DNA of 64,000 nucleotides from Oleispirillum sp963668495 (GTDB taxonomy: Bacteria > Pseudomonadota > Alphaproteobacteria > Rhodospirillales > Rhodospirillaceae), in NCBI GenBank assembly GCA_963668495.1, contig OY764545.1, positions 1,054,001-1,118,000 of the forward strand, given 5' to 3'. Numbering within the stretch: position 1 is the first letter of the stretch; every line of letters starts with the position of its first letter. Shown here piece after piece: positions 26,547-34,343 of this stretch. The notes under the pieces were generated by a model that was not told the DNA's origin, searched no databases, and saw only the letters and a program-made list of their open reading frames with translations. Made by a program: the position numbers and the translations under genes.

Positions 26547-26750
26547 ATGTCTGCTGAATTCACCACTGTCCATATTGAAGGCATGTCCTGCATGAGCTGT
26601 GTGACCAAGGTTGATCAGGCTTTGCGCGGAGTTGACGGAGTAGTGGCTGTCCATGTGGATTTGGACGGGAAAAAGGCCGTGGTATCCGGTGGTCAGCCCG
26701 AAGCCTTGGTCGATGCGGTTGAAACGCTTGGCTTTGATGCCAAAGTCTAA
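26547..26750 (+). CDS. copZ: Copper chaperone, heavy-metal-associated domain
   Basis: The 67-residue protein is a single HMA domain with the metal-binding motif GMSCMSC (Cys15 and Cys18) in a beta-alpha-beta-beta-alpha-beta pattern. CopZ proteins carry Cu(I) in the cytoplasm to the CopA exporter. It starts after GGAG with suitable spacing and is followed three bases later by copA, so the two form an operon. A zinc or other soft-metal role cannot be excluded. Confidence 0.88.
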   Translation: MSAEFTTVHIEGMSCMSCVTKVDQALRGVDGVVAVHVDLDGKKAVVSGGQPEALVDAVETLGFDAKV

Positions 26751-26753
26751 GGC

Positions 26754-28907
26754 ATGACAACCATTCATCTCCATATTGGCGGCATGAGCTGCGCCGGATG
26801 TTCGGGTGCGGTGGAACGTGTGCTGCGCAAGCGACCGGACGTGGCAGAGGCCAGTGTCAATTTGGCACTTGAAACGGCTGACGTGGTCTTTTCCAATGAA
26901 ACGCCGGATGTTGCCGGTGCGATCAGTGCCATTGAAAAGGCTGGATACACGGCTGCGGAAATTTCCGATGGTCGTGACGACACGGCAGAGGCAGAGCCAA
27001 CCACAGGGCAGGGGTGGAAAGTCCTAATCGCGGCGATCTTATCTGCCCCCTTTGTCCCGCATATGGTGGTGATGTTATCCGGCGGTGGCGGCCTGTTGCC
27101 GCCATGGCTGCAATGGGCCTTGGCAACCCCGGTTTTGCTGTGGTTTGGCATGCGCTTCCACACAGGCGCGGTCAAGGCGTTATCTCACGGTGCCGCCAAT
27201 ATGGATGTGCTGGTGTCGCTGGGTACACTGGTGGCCTACATTTACAGCCTTGCCATTTGGCTGACGACCCCGGACGGCGCGGTCAGTCACTTGTATTTCG
27301 AAGCCTCTGCTATGATTGTCACCTTTGTCATGTTTGGCAAATGGCTGGAGGAACGAGCCAAACGCAGCGCCAGTGCCGCCATTCGGGCGCTGATGAACTT
27401 ACGCCCAGAAGAAGCCTTGGTACGGCGCGATGGTCAGGATGTGTCCATTCCGGTGGATCAGGTGAAGGTTGGTGATGTCATCATCATCAAACCCGGTGCG
27501 CGCATACCTGTTGATGCCACGGTTGAAAACGGTGCTTCCGAGGTTGATGAGTCTCTGATTACCGGGGAAAGCATTCCTATCGCCAAAATGCACGGCGATA
27601 CGGTGGTTGCCGGCGCGGTGAATGGTGCGGGCTTGCTGGAATGTACGGCTACACGGGTTGGTAATGACACGACGCTTGGGCGGATTGTTGCGTTGGTGGC
27701 GGCGGCTCAGGGAGGCAAAGCGCCGATCCAGCGACTGGTTGACCGGATCGCGGCAATATTTGTCCCGGTGGTGGTCGCCATTGCATTGGTATCCTTTACC
27801 GTTTGGATGTTGTCCGGCAGTTCGTTCGATCATGCGTTGGCGGCAGCGGTCAGTGTTCTGGTGATTGCTTGTCCGTGCGCCATGGGATTGGCAACACCTG
27901 CGGCCTTGGTCGCCGGGACTGGTGCCGCGGCACGACACGGAATTTTGATCCGAGATATTGAGGCGTTGGAACGCGCGGCCCACACCGATGTGGTGGCATT
28001 CGATAAGACCGGAACCTTGACCGAGGGCAAGCCAAAGCTGGTGAACCTGTATGCGGTTGACGATGAAGATGCCTTGCTGCGTCTTGCCGCATCGGCACAA
28101 CAGGGTAGTGAGCACCCCTTGGCGCAGGGTTTGGTGAATGTGGCAAAGCCCGAAGACTTGCTGCCGGTTCAGGATTTTCAGGCTGTTGCCGGGCAAGGCA
28201 TTCAGGCAACGGTCGATGGGCATAGAATTGTCATTGGGACGGCGGAGTTCATGGTCTCGCAGCAGGTCGAGATTTCTGACCTGCTGGATCTTGCCGCGGG
28301 GTGGCAGTCGGACGGTCAAACCGTGTCTTTTGTTGGCGTTGATGGCGTTGCGGCAGGGCTTGTGGCGTTTTTGGATACACCGCGCCCAGATGCCAAACAG
28401 GCGGTGGAAGCCCTGAAAGCGCGGCAAGTGGAGCCATTAATGTTATCCGGGGATCACCCGGATACGGTGGCGGCTGTGGCGCGTGAGCTTCACGTTGCGG
28501 ATTTTGTCGGTCGGGCGTCCCCGGCGGATAAGGCCAATGCGATCAAAGCCCGGCAGGAGAAGGGGCACGTGGTTGCCATGGTTGGTGACGGTCTGAACGA
28601 TGCCCCGGCTCTGGCACAGGCGGATGTCAGCATTGCCATGGGCAGCGGTACTGATGTGGCGATGGAAACCGCCGGGATTACCTTGATGCGTTCAGACCCC
28701 AGTCTGGTTGCAGCGGCGCTGGCGGTGGCAAGTTCGACTCGCCGCAACATTCGCCAAAACCTGTTCTGGGCGTTTGCTTATAACGTTTTTGGAATTCCGC
28801 TGGCTGCGTTCGGAATGCTGCACCCTGCCTTTGCCGGGGCGGCCATGGCGCTTAGCTCGGTGTGTGTGGTGACCAATGCCTTGCGCCTGACCCGTTGGCA
28901 TCCCTAA
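26754..28907 (+). CDS. copA: Copper-exporting P1B-type ATPase
   Basis: CopA pumps Cu(I) out of the cytoplasm using ATP. The 717-residue protein has one N-terminal HMA domain with GMSCAGC, then eight predicted membrane helices. The membrane metal site CPC (Cys373-Pro-Cys375), the phosphatase motif TGES, the phosphorylated Asp417 in DKTGTLTEG, the SEHPLAQ nucleotide motif and GDGLNDAPALAQADV are all intact. The CPC motif and the next-door chaperone support Cu(I) over Zn or Cd. The gene starts three bases after copZ. Confidence 0.95.
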   Translation: MTTIHLHIGGMSCAGCSGAVERVLRKRPDVAEASVNLALETADVVFSNETPDVAGAISAIEKAGYTAAEISDGRDDTAEAEPTTGQGWKVLIAAILSAPFVPHMVVMLSGGGGLLPPWLQWALATPVLLWFGMRFHTGAVKALSHGAANMDVLVSLGTLVAYIYSLAIWLTTPDGAVSHLYFEASAMIVTFVMFGKWLEERAKRSASAAIRALMNLRPEEALVRRDGQDVSIPVDQVKVGDVIIIKPGARIPVDATVENGASEVDESLITGESIPIAKMHGDTVVAGAVNGAGLLECTATRVGNDTTLGRIVALVAAAQGGKAPIQRLVDRIAAIFVPVVVAIALVSFTVWMLSGSSFDHALAAAVSVLVIACPCAMGLATPAALVAGTGAAARHGILIRDIEALERAAHTDVVAFDKTGTLTEGKPKLVNLYAVDDEDALLRLAASAQQGSEHPLAQGLVNVAKPEDLLPVQDFQAVAGQGIQATVDGHRIVIGTAEFMVSQQVEISDLLDLAAGWQSDGQTVSFVGVDGVAAGLVAFLDTPRPDAKQAVEALKARQVEPLMLSGDHPDTVAAVARELHVADFVGRASPADKANAIKARQEKGHVVAMVGDGLNDAPALAQADVSIAMGSGTDVAMETAGITLMRSDPSLVAAALAVASSTRRNIRQNLFWAFAYNVFGIPLAAFGMLHPAFAGAAMALSSVCVVTNALRLTRWHP

Positions 28908-28922
28908 GCCAAAGCCTGCGGT

Positions 28923-29573
28923 TTAGGCGCGTGGCTGAGGTTCTTGCTCAGCAAATGCCAGAATCGTTGCAAAAATCAGGAACATGCCGCCAGTGGCATA
29001 GTTGATCTTGCGTTGGATTGCGGCCCCGAAATTGCGCGTGCCGATGTAGTGACCGATCAGGCTGTAAACCCAAGCGGCGGCAAATTCGGTCATCAGGAAC
29101 GTGGAGCCAATAATCGCAAACTGCGGAATGTAATCGCCGTGGGGATCAACGAATTGCGGCAAAATGGCGGTCATAATCAGGATTGCCTTGGGGTTGGCTG
29201 CGGCAATCATGAATTCACGACGCATCAGGTGCTTCACGGTTTCCTGCTGGGCCAAGGTTTGCCCGCTTACGGACAGGTCAGCCTCGTTTTTGCTGAATAT
29301 GACCTTAAGGCCAAGGAAACCCAAATAGACCACCCCGGCCCATTTGATAATCAAAAAGGCGCTTTGAGAACTCGCCAGAATGATGCCAAGTCCGGCGGCG
29401 GTTAGGACCACCATGGCTGCAAACACCACAACGCGCCCGGCGCAGGCCTGAACCGCTGCGGACGGTCGGTGACGCATGCCAATCATAATGCTGTTAAAGT
29501 TATTTGGACCAAGCGCCATGGAAATCAGGAATGACGCCGGGATAAATGTTACCCAGTCCATGAAAGTCAGCAT
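28923..29573 (-). CDS. LysE/RhtB-family amino-acid exporter
   Basis: The 216-residue protein has about six hydrophobic helices and the LysE-family N-terminal signature FLISMALGPNNFNSIMIGMRHR. A second typical segment is VVYLGFLGLKVIFSK, followed by a cytoplasmic loop and MIAAANPKAILIMTAILPQFV. Relatives export amino acids such as lysine, threonine or cysteine; the substrate is not predictable. It converges on copA with a 15-base gap. Confidence 0.85.
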   Translation of the reverse strand: MLTFMDWVTFIPASFLISMALGPNNFNSIMIGMRHRPSAAVQACAGRVVVFAAMVVLTAAGLGIILASSQSAFLIIKWAGVVYLGFLGLKVIFSKNEADLSVSGQTLAQQETVKHLMRREFMIAAANPKAILIMTAILPQFVDPHGDYIPQFAIIGSTFLMTEFAAAWVYSLIGHYIGTRNFGAAIQRKINYATGGMFLIFATILAFAEQEPQPRA

Positions 29574-29670
29574 TCAGGCGACCCTTTACAGTTTTGAGGT
29601 TATTGAGACCGATGACTATAAGAGGCCGCCCTGACCATAATCAATGGATGATATAGTCTTTTTTATCTAA

Positions 29671-29874
29671 TCAGCGTTGCACTTTGCGCAGGACGGTTAC
29701 GGTTTCACCGCCAATGCCCCAGTTGTCCGTATCTACTTCATCAATGACCACTACTGTGGTCTTTGGATTTTTGCCGAGGACATCGACCAAAAGCTGGGTC
29801 GCCCCTTCGATCAATTTGGCCTTTTGTTCTGCGGTTGCGCCTTCTTTGGTGATCTTGATGTTGACGTAAGGCAT
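29671..29874 (-). CDS. 4-oxalocrotonate tautomerase family protein
   Basis: The 67-residue protein belongs to the small tautomerase family: after removal of Met1, Pro2 would be the catalytic base (MPYVNIKITKEG). The remaining length and the NWGIGGETVTVLR ending fit 4-oxalocrotonate-tautomerase-like subunits, which form hexamers and act on conjugated keto acids. The ribosome binding site AGGAGA lies inside the end of the MFS gene, two bases after whose stop this gene begins. The substrate is unknown; it may relate to what the MFS protein transports. Confidence 0.88.
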   Translation of the reverse strand: MPYVNIKITKEGATAEQKAKLIEGATQLLVDVLGKNPKTTVVVIDEVDTDNWGIGGETVTVLRKVQR

Positions 29875-29876
29875 GG

Positions 29877-31100
29877 TCAGTCTCCTGTTGTGGGGAATGA
29901 AATTTCGTAGTTTCGGTCAAACACAATGAACAGCAATCCGATGCCGACACATCCCGCAGCCATGGCAAGCGGAATGGCGAAACTTTGGCTGGCATCGGCA
30001 ATCCAGCCGGCAACGATTGGGGCAATAACCTGCCCCACCGCATAGCCCGCGGTCAGCATGGCGGTGATGCGACGACTATTGGGCGGAGAACGGCGTCCGC
30101 CCTCTGCCATCATCAAGGCAACGATGCCAAGGAACGTGCCGCCAAAAGATACGGCGACAAACACGACCTCTATCATGGTGCTGGCTTGCATGCATACCAA
30201 CATGCCTGCGGCTTGCAGCACATACGCGGCAGACATGGCCCATTTGACGCCGATTTTGCGTCCCAGCCATGGCCACAGCAATGTGGACGGAACCGCAGCA
30301 ATTCCAGAGATCACCCATGCCCATGGGGCAAGATCTGCGACGGCGGGTAGCGTGGTAATGATAGTCACCAGAAATGTGGCAGAGACAATGTAGCCCAATG
30401 CTTCAAAGAAATAGGCAATGGCAATCATGTAAAGTCGCGGCCATGGTAGCGGCGGGTGTTTATGTTCCGTAAGGGCGGAGGCCGGGTGATGTGTTTGGGC
30501 GTTCAGGAATAGGGCGAGAGCCGCAGCAACTGTGGCAACCCCGCCGAAGCCAAGCCACGCGATTTTCCAGCCGTCTCCAATTGGGGCCAGATTGTCAAAC
30601 CAAGGGGCACAAACTCCCGTCAGAATAATGCCGCAACCAACCCCGCCGTAAATTGCCCCGGCCCAGTTGCCGCGTCCGCGCTCCATGAGGCGTTGGGTGG
30701 CTTCACTGGCGACATAGACGAACAGCATGCCGCTGGCGATCCCGGCGGCAAAACGGATCAGACTCCAGAGCATGACAGATTGGGTCATCCCCATGGTGTA
30801 AGAGCCAAGCAAGCTGGTCAGCAGCATAATCGCGGCAATTTTATGGGAACGGGCACTGGATGGAATCAGGAAAGCCCAAGTTGCACCAACCAAATATCCG
30901 ACCAGATTGGTCCCGGCGATCCAGCCGCCAGTGGCGTAATCCAACCCCAAGTCACGCTGCATGAAAGGCAGAACCGGAGTATAGGCAAAACGCCCAATCC
31001 CCATGGCGATAACCAACCCCAGCATCCCGGCAATAACAATGCCAAGGGAAATGCGGGGAGGTGAGGGGAGGGCGCAGGAGTTAACGTGGAAACCGGACAT
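29877..31100 (-). CDS. MFS transporter, YbfB/YjiJ family
   Basis: The 407-residue protein has 12 predicted membrane helices and the start typical of the YbfB/YjiJ family: GIVIAGMLGLVIAMGIGRFAYTPVLPFMQRDLGL, then YATGGWIAGTNLVGYLVGA. Members of the family are uncharacterised or implicated in small-molecule efflux. It lies immediately upstream of the tautomerase gene on the same strand, two bases between stop and start, so the two are cotranscribed. Confidence 0.88.
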   Translation of the reverse strand: MSGFHVNSCALPSPPRISLGIVIAGMLGLVIAMGIGRFAYTPVLPFMQRDLGLDYATGGWIAGTNLVGYLVGATWAFLIPSSARSHKIAAIMLLTSLLGSYTMGMTQSVMLWSLIRFAAGIASGMLFVYVASEATQRLMERGRGNWAGAIYGGVGCGIILTGVCAPWFDNLAPIGDGWKIAWLGFGGVATVAAALALFLNAQTHHPASALTEHKHPPLPWPRLYMIAIAYFFEALGYIVSATFLVTIITTLPAVADLAPWAWVISGIAAVPSTLLWPWLGRKIGVKWAMSAAYVLQAAGMLVCMQASTMIEVVFVAVSFGGTFLGIVALMMAEGGRRSPPNSRRITAMLTAGYAVGQVIAPIVAGWIADASQSFAIPLAMAAGCVGIGLLFIVFDRNYEISFPTTGD

Positions 31101-31150
31101 GTCGACCCTGACAAAATAAGACTTATGCAGGGTAATCAGAACCCGCCGGA

Positions 31151-31666
31151 TTAGCCCTCGCCGTCATTGTCCATATCGATGGCGTCATCCTGCTCAGCCA
31201 ACTCAGCCGCTGCAACGATCAGAATAATGCCATCTACATCTTTGACAACAACTTGTGATCCAACGGGCAAAGATTCATCACAGCGCACCGCCCAAGTCGA
31301 ATCATCGACCATTGCCCGGCTGGTTTTGTTGCTGACCGGTTCTATGAGGGTCAGGGTGCGTCCGATGTATTGGGCACTCCGCTGGTTAAGGCGGGGGTGA
31401 TCGTCAAGCCGATCGGACGTGCGTTTATATATTATGCGTCCGGCAACTGTTGAAATTACGGACAGAATGGCAAAGGCGATCCACTGCATTTCCCATGACA
31501 AATCCGGCATTGCCAATTTCATGAAGCCGACAATTGCCGCAGCAATGCCAAGCCATAGAAACAGCACACCTGGGATGATCATTTCAATCACGCCAAGGAT
31601 AATGGCAGCGATCCACCAGTGCCAAATATCAAACCCATTCAGGATATCAATCAGGGTTAGCTCCAT
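31151..31666 (-). CDS. NfeD family membrane protein
   Basis: The 171-residue protein has two or three membrane helices in its first 85 residues (WHWWIAAIILGVIEMIIPGVLFLWLGIAAAIVGF, then WIAFAILSVISTVAGRIIY) and a soluble OB-fold-like C-terminal domain (GRTLTLIEPVSNKTSRAMVDDSTWAVR...). The C-terminus is acidic. NfeD proteins pair with SPFH proteins in membrane quality control, and here the gene overlaps the SPFH gene by ten bases. Confidence 0.88.
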   Translation of the reverse strand: MELTLIDILNGFDIWHWWIAAIILGVIEMIIPGVLFLWLGIAAAIVGFMKLAMPDLSWEMQWIAFAILSVISTVAGRIIYKRTSDRLDDHPRLNQRSAQYIGRTLTLIEPVSNKTSRAMVDDSTWAVRCDESLPVGSQVVVKDVDGIILIVAAAELAEQDDAIDMDNDGEG

Positions 31667-32685
31667 GGGCCTTTATCCGTCGGTTTGGAGTTGCGCTCGG
31701 AAGCGGATGCCTCCGTTCTGTGGGATTTGATATGGGAATGCTTATCCGGTTGTGCCAAGGCTGGGGCGACATCTTTCAGCCCGTCTTTAAGCATTTCCGT
31801 GATGCCGCCGACCGCGCCGATAATGCCAGAGGCTTCAAGCGGCATCATAATCAGTTTTTGGTTGGGGGCACTGGCGATGTCTTTTAACGCTCCCACATAG
31901 CTTTGCGCGACGAAGTAATTGACTGCATTAATGTCACCTTCGGCAATCGCACGAGAAACGCTGGCGGTGGCTTTGGCTTCGGCTTCGGCTTCCCGTTCGC
32001 GGGCCTCTGCGTCGCGGAATGCGGCTTCGCGGCGGCCTTCGGCTTCAAGGATTGCGGATTGCTTTTCCCCCTCGGCACGTAGGATGGCGGATTGTTTTTC
32101 ACCTTCTGCCAACAGAATTTCTGCCCGCTTATCCCGTTCGGCCTTCATTTGGCGAGCCATAGAATCCACAAGGTCCCGAGGCGGCGTAATATCCTTGATT
32201 TCAATGCGGGTGATTTTGACGCCCCATGGGTTGGTGGCGCGGTCAACCGTTGATAATAGGCGAGAGTTGATTTCATCCCGTTCAGACAGAACCGGGTCCA
32301 AATCCATTGACCCCATAACGGTCCGAATATTGGTGGTGGTCAGATTCAAAATGGCCAGTTCCAGTTGTCGGACTTCATAGGCTGCCTTTGCCGCATCCAT
32401 CACTTGATAAAACACCACGCCGTCCACTGTGACCATGGCGTTGTCTTTGGTGATGACTTCCTGACTGGGGACATCCAGTACCTGTTCCATCATGTTCATG
32501 GTGGCACCGATGCGATCCACCAAAGGAATGATAAAGTGCAAGCCGGGGCGCAGGGTCTGGATATATTTCCCGAACCGTTCCACGGTGTATTCAAATCCCT
32601 GCGGGACGGATTTTACGGACAAAAAGACCAGAAGAACGGCAAAGACGACGACAACAATGGCGAAAATTGCACTTCCCGTAAGCAT
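31657..32685 (-). CDS. SPFH/Band 7 membrane scaffold protein (QmcA/paraslipin type)
   Basis: The 342-residue protein has one N-terminal membrane helix and then the SPFH domain: VPQGFEYTVERFGKYIQTLRPGLHFIIPLVDRI, DNAMVTVDGVVFYQV, and RDEINSRLL. A long charged helix follows (RDKRAEILLAEGEKQSAILRAEGEKQSA), with two copies of EGEKQSAILRAEG-like units. Family members form membrane rings that bind FtsH-type proteases. The ATG at 32685 is preceded by TGGAGG with an eight-base gap; the longer frame would begin with that GTG itself. The His/Ser/Thr-rich tail is disordered. Confidence 0.9.
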   Translation of the reverse strand: MLTGSAIFAIVVVVFAVLLVFLSVKSVPQGFEYTVERFGKYIQTLRPGLHFIIPLVDRIGATMNMMEQVLDVPSQEVITKDNAMVTVDGVVFYQVMDAAKAAYEVRQLELAILNLTTTNIRTVMGSMDLDPVLSERDEINSRLLSTVDRATNPWGVKITRIEIKDITPPRDLVDSMARQMKAERDKRAEILLAEGEKQSAILRAEGEKQSAILEAEGRREAAFRDAEAREREAEAEAKATASVSRAIAEGDINAVNYFVAQSYVGALKDIASAPNQKLIMMPLEASGIIGAVGGITEMLKDGLKDVAPALAQPDKHSHIKSHRTEASASERNSKPTDKGPWS

Positions 32686-32895
32686 TATCAATGCCTCCAC
32701 TTGTGAACCTGACTGTCGAATCTAGCACAGAAACGCTTGATGCGTGTGTTGATTCTGAGTTGGCAACTGTGAAGCAACACCCAACATAAAACCTTCATCC
32801 AACAGTCATATGAATGTGATTATAAGGTTGGGTTTTGGAACCTGCTGGAATGAAAAAAGATGGTAGGTGAAATTTGAGGATGTGGAGAGCCCCTC

Positions 32896-33411
32896 ATGGC
32901 GCAAGATCGTATTTATAATGTTTTGTTTCTGTGCACAGGGAATTCGGCGCGGTCGATTATGGCAGAATGCCTGTTGAATCGGGTTGGGCAGGGCCGTTTC
33001 CGGGCATATTCCGCCGGGAGTGCCCCCAAAGGAGAGATTCATCCCTATGCGCTGCAAATATTAAAGAATGAAAATTACAGTTTGGATGGCCTACGATCCA
33101 AAAGCTGGACGGAATTCAGTGCTGATGATGCCCCGCTCATGGACTTTGTCTTCACGGTTTGCGATGACGCCGCCAATGAAGCCTGTCCCATATGGCCCGG
33201 GGCCCCGATGAGTGCCCACTGGGGCATCCCGGACCCGGCAAAAGCCAGAGGAACCCCGGCAGAGATCCGGTTGGCGTTTGCAGACACCTTACGTTTCCTC
33301 AACAATCGGCTGTCGGGTTTTGTGAATTTGCCTTGGGCGTCATTGGATAGGCTGGCCTTGCAAAAACGTTTGGATGAAATTGGTCAGGATGTTGCCCAAA
33401 CACCCATTTGA
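32896..33411 (+). CDS. ArsC-like arsenate reductase / low-molecular-weight phosphatase family
   Basis: The 171-residue product has the family loop LFLCTGNSARS, with nucleophile Cys13 and Arg19 (C-x5-R), then SAGSAPKGEIHPYALQIL and the catalytic acidic FVFTVCDDAANEACPIWPGAP. The conserved cysteines in VCDDAANEAC resemble the thioredoxin-type ArsC rather than a plain tyrosine phosphatase. It would reduce arsenate to arsenite for export. No arsR or arsB is nearby. It is divergent from the SPFH gene. Confidence 0.85.
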   Translation: MAQDRIYNVLFLCTGNSARSIMAECLLNRVGQGRFRAYSAGSAPKGEIHPYALQILKNENYSLDGLRSKSWTEFSADDAPLMDFVFTVCDDAANEACPIWPGAPMSAHWGIPDPAKARGTPAEIRLAFADTLRFLNNRLSGFVNLPWASLDRLALQKRLDEIGQDVAQTPI

Positions 33412-33438
33412 TTTTTTGATTTGTGATGGATCAAATTG

Positions 33439-33469
33439 AAAAAAAACGGGGCAAAGAGATGCCCCGTTT
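33439..33469 (-). terminator. Terminator, mainly for the SGNH hydrolase gene
   Basis: AAACGGGGCA pairs with TGCCCCGTTT around AAGAGA. On the minus strand the stem runs into eight T residues, a strong terminator for the gene that ends at 33482. On the plus strand only TTT follows the stem, so it works more weakly for the arsC-like gene. Confidence 0.85.
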
Positions 33470-33481
33470 ATAATGTGGCGG

Positions 33482-34285
33482 TTAACGCCCAAGGTAGGTC
33501 TTGACCGTTGTGTCCGCGATCATTTGCAGGAATTTTGCATCGTCTTTGTTGATCTTGCCAAAGTAATCGTACGAATTTCCAACGGGAGACGCGTCGTAAA
33601 TCGCAGCAAAGACAGTGGCGGCGGCAAGGTAAGTACCCAAAAGTGTCGGATGACTGCCGTCGAAATCCTGATGCAATTTGATGTCCGGGCGCTGGCGATA
33701 GGCTTCCGCGAATGCCAGCCCGACCGGAATGACCAAGGCACCGACTTCATTCCCGACACGGGTATATAGGTTGCTGTTCAAGTCCACCAGTTCTGGGCTG
33801 GCGGATTTGTGCGGTGCGACATAGGCGGGCGGCATGTAAAGCGCTGGCTCCCCTTGCGCCATGCGAATTGCTTTCGCATAAGAAATTACGGTCTCGCGGA
33901 ACTCCTTTTGCCGAGTTTCGTAAAGGGCTGTGCCGCTTTGATCCTGAAGAATGACCACCTGAAATGGTCCCCCGACCCGCAGGCGGTCCTTGTCAATGTA
34001 ACAGGACAGACAGTGATCGGAGAGTCTGGCGCCGCTGATGGTCGCCAACTTGTATTTCAGCGAGCCATCATGGAATCCGGCGTCCTTAACCATACGGCGG
34101 ACGTGGCTGTGCAACCCGTCACCGTAAAACATGTAACTATTGCCAACGAACAGGACACGTGAAGGATCTGTGGTGTTTAAGGCTTTGACCTTTGCCGCAT
34201 TATCGTCGGCAATGGCATTGGCTGCGGGGAGCATTAGGCCTAAACAAAGAATCAGGCTGTATAAACGGTGCATGGGGACGCTCAT
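33482..34285 (-). CDS. Exported SGNH/GDSL-like hydrolase
   Basis: The 267-residue product has a signal peptide (about residues 1-26, LILCLGLMLPAANAIA) and a SGNH-type fold: VLFVGNSYMFYGDGL near the N-terminus (Ser50 as possible nucleophile) and DGSHPTLLGTYLAAATVF with Asp209 and His212 near the C-terminus. Such enzymes hydrolyse esters or act on acylated sugars in the envelope. The start at 34285 was chosen to give the signal peptide; a second Met lies four residues inside. The substrate is unknown. Confidence 0.7.
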   Translation of the reverse strand: MSVPMHRLYSLILCLGLMLPAANAIADDNAAKVKALNTTDPSRVLFVGNSYMFYGDGLHSHVRRMVKDAGFHDGSLKYKLATISGARLSDHCLSCYIDKDRLRVGGPFQVVILQDQSGTALYETRQKEFRETVISYAKAIRMAQGEPALYMPPAYVAPHKSASPELVDLNSNLYTRVGNEVGALVIPVGLAFAEAYRQRPDIKLHQDFDGSHPTLLGTYLAAATVFAAIYDASPVGNSYDYFGKINKDDAKFLQMIADTTVKTYLGR

Positions 34286-34343
34286 ATCTGGAAGGGAGAA
34301 ACCATGGGGAGAGAAAAATTTCCCTCCCCACGTCAGTATTGGT

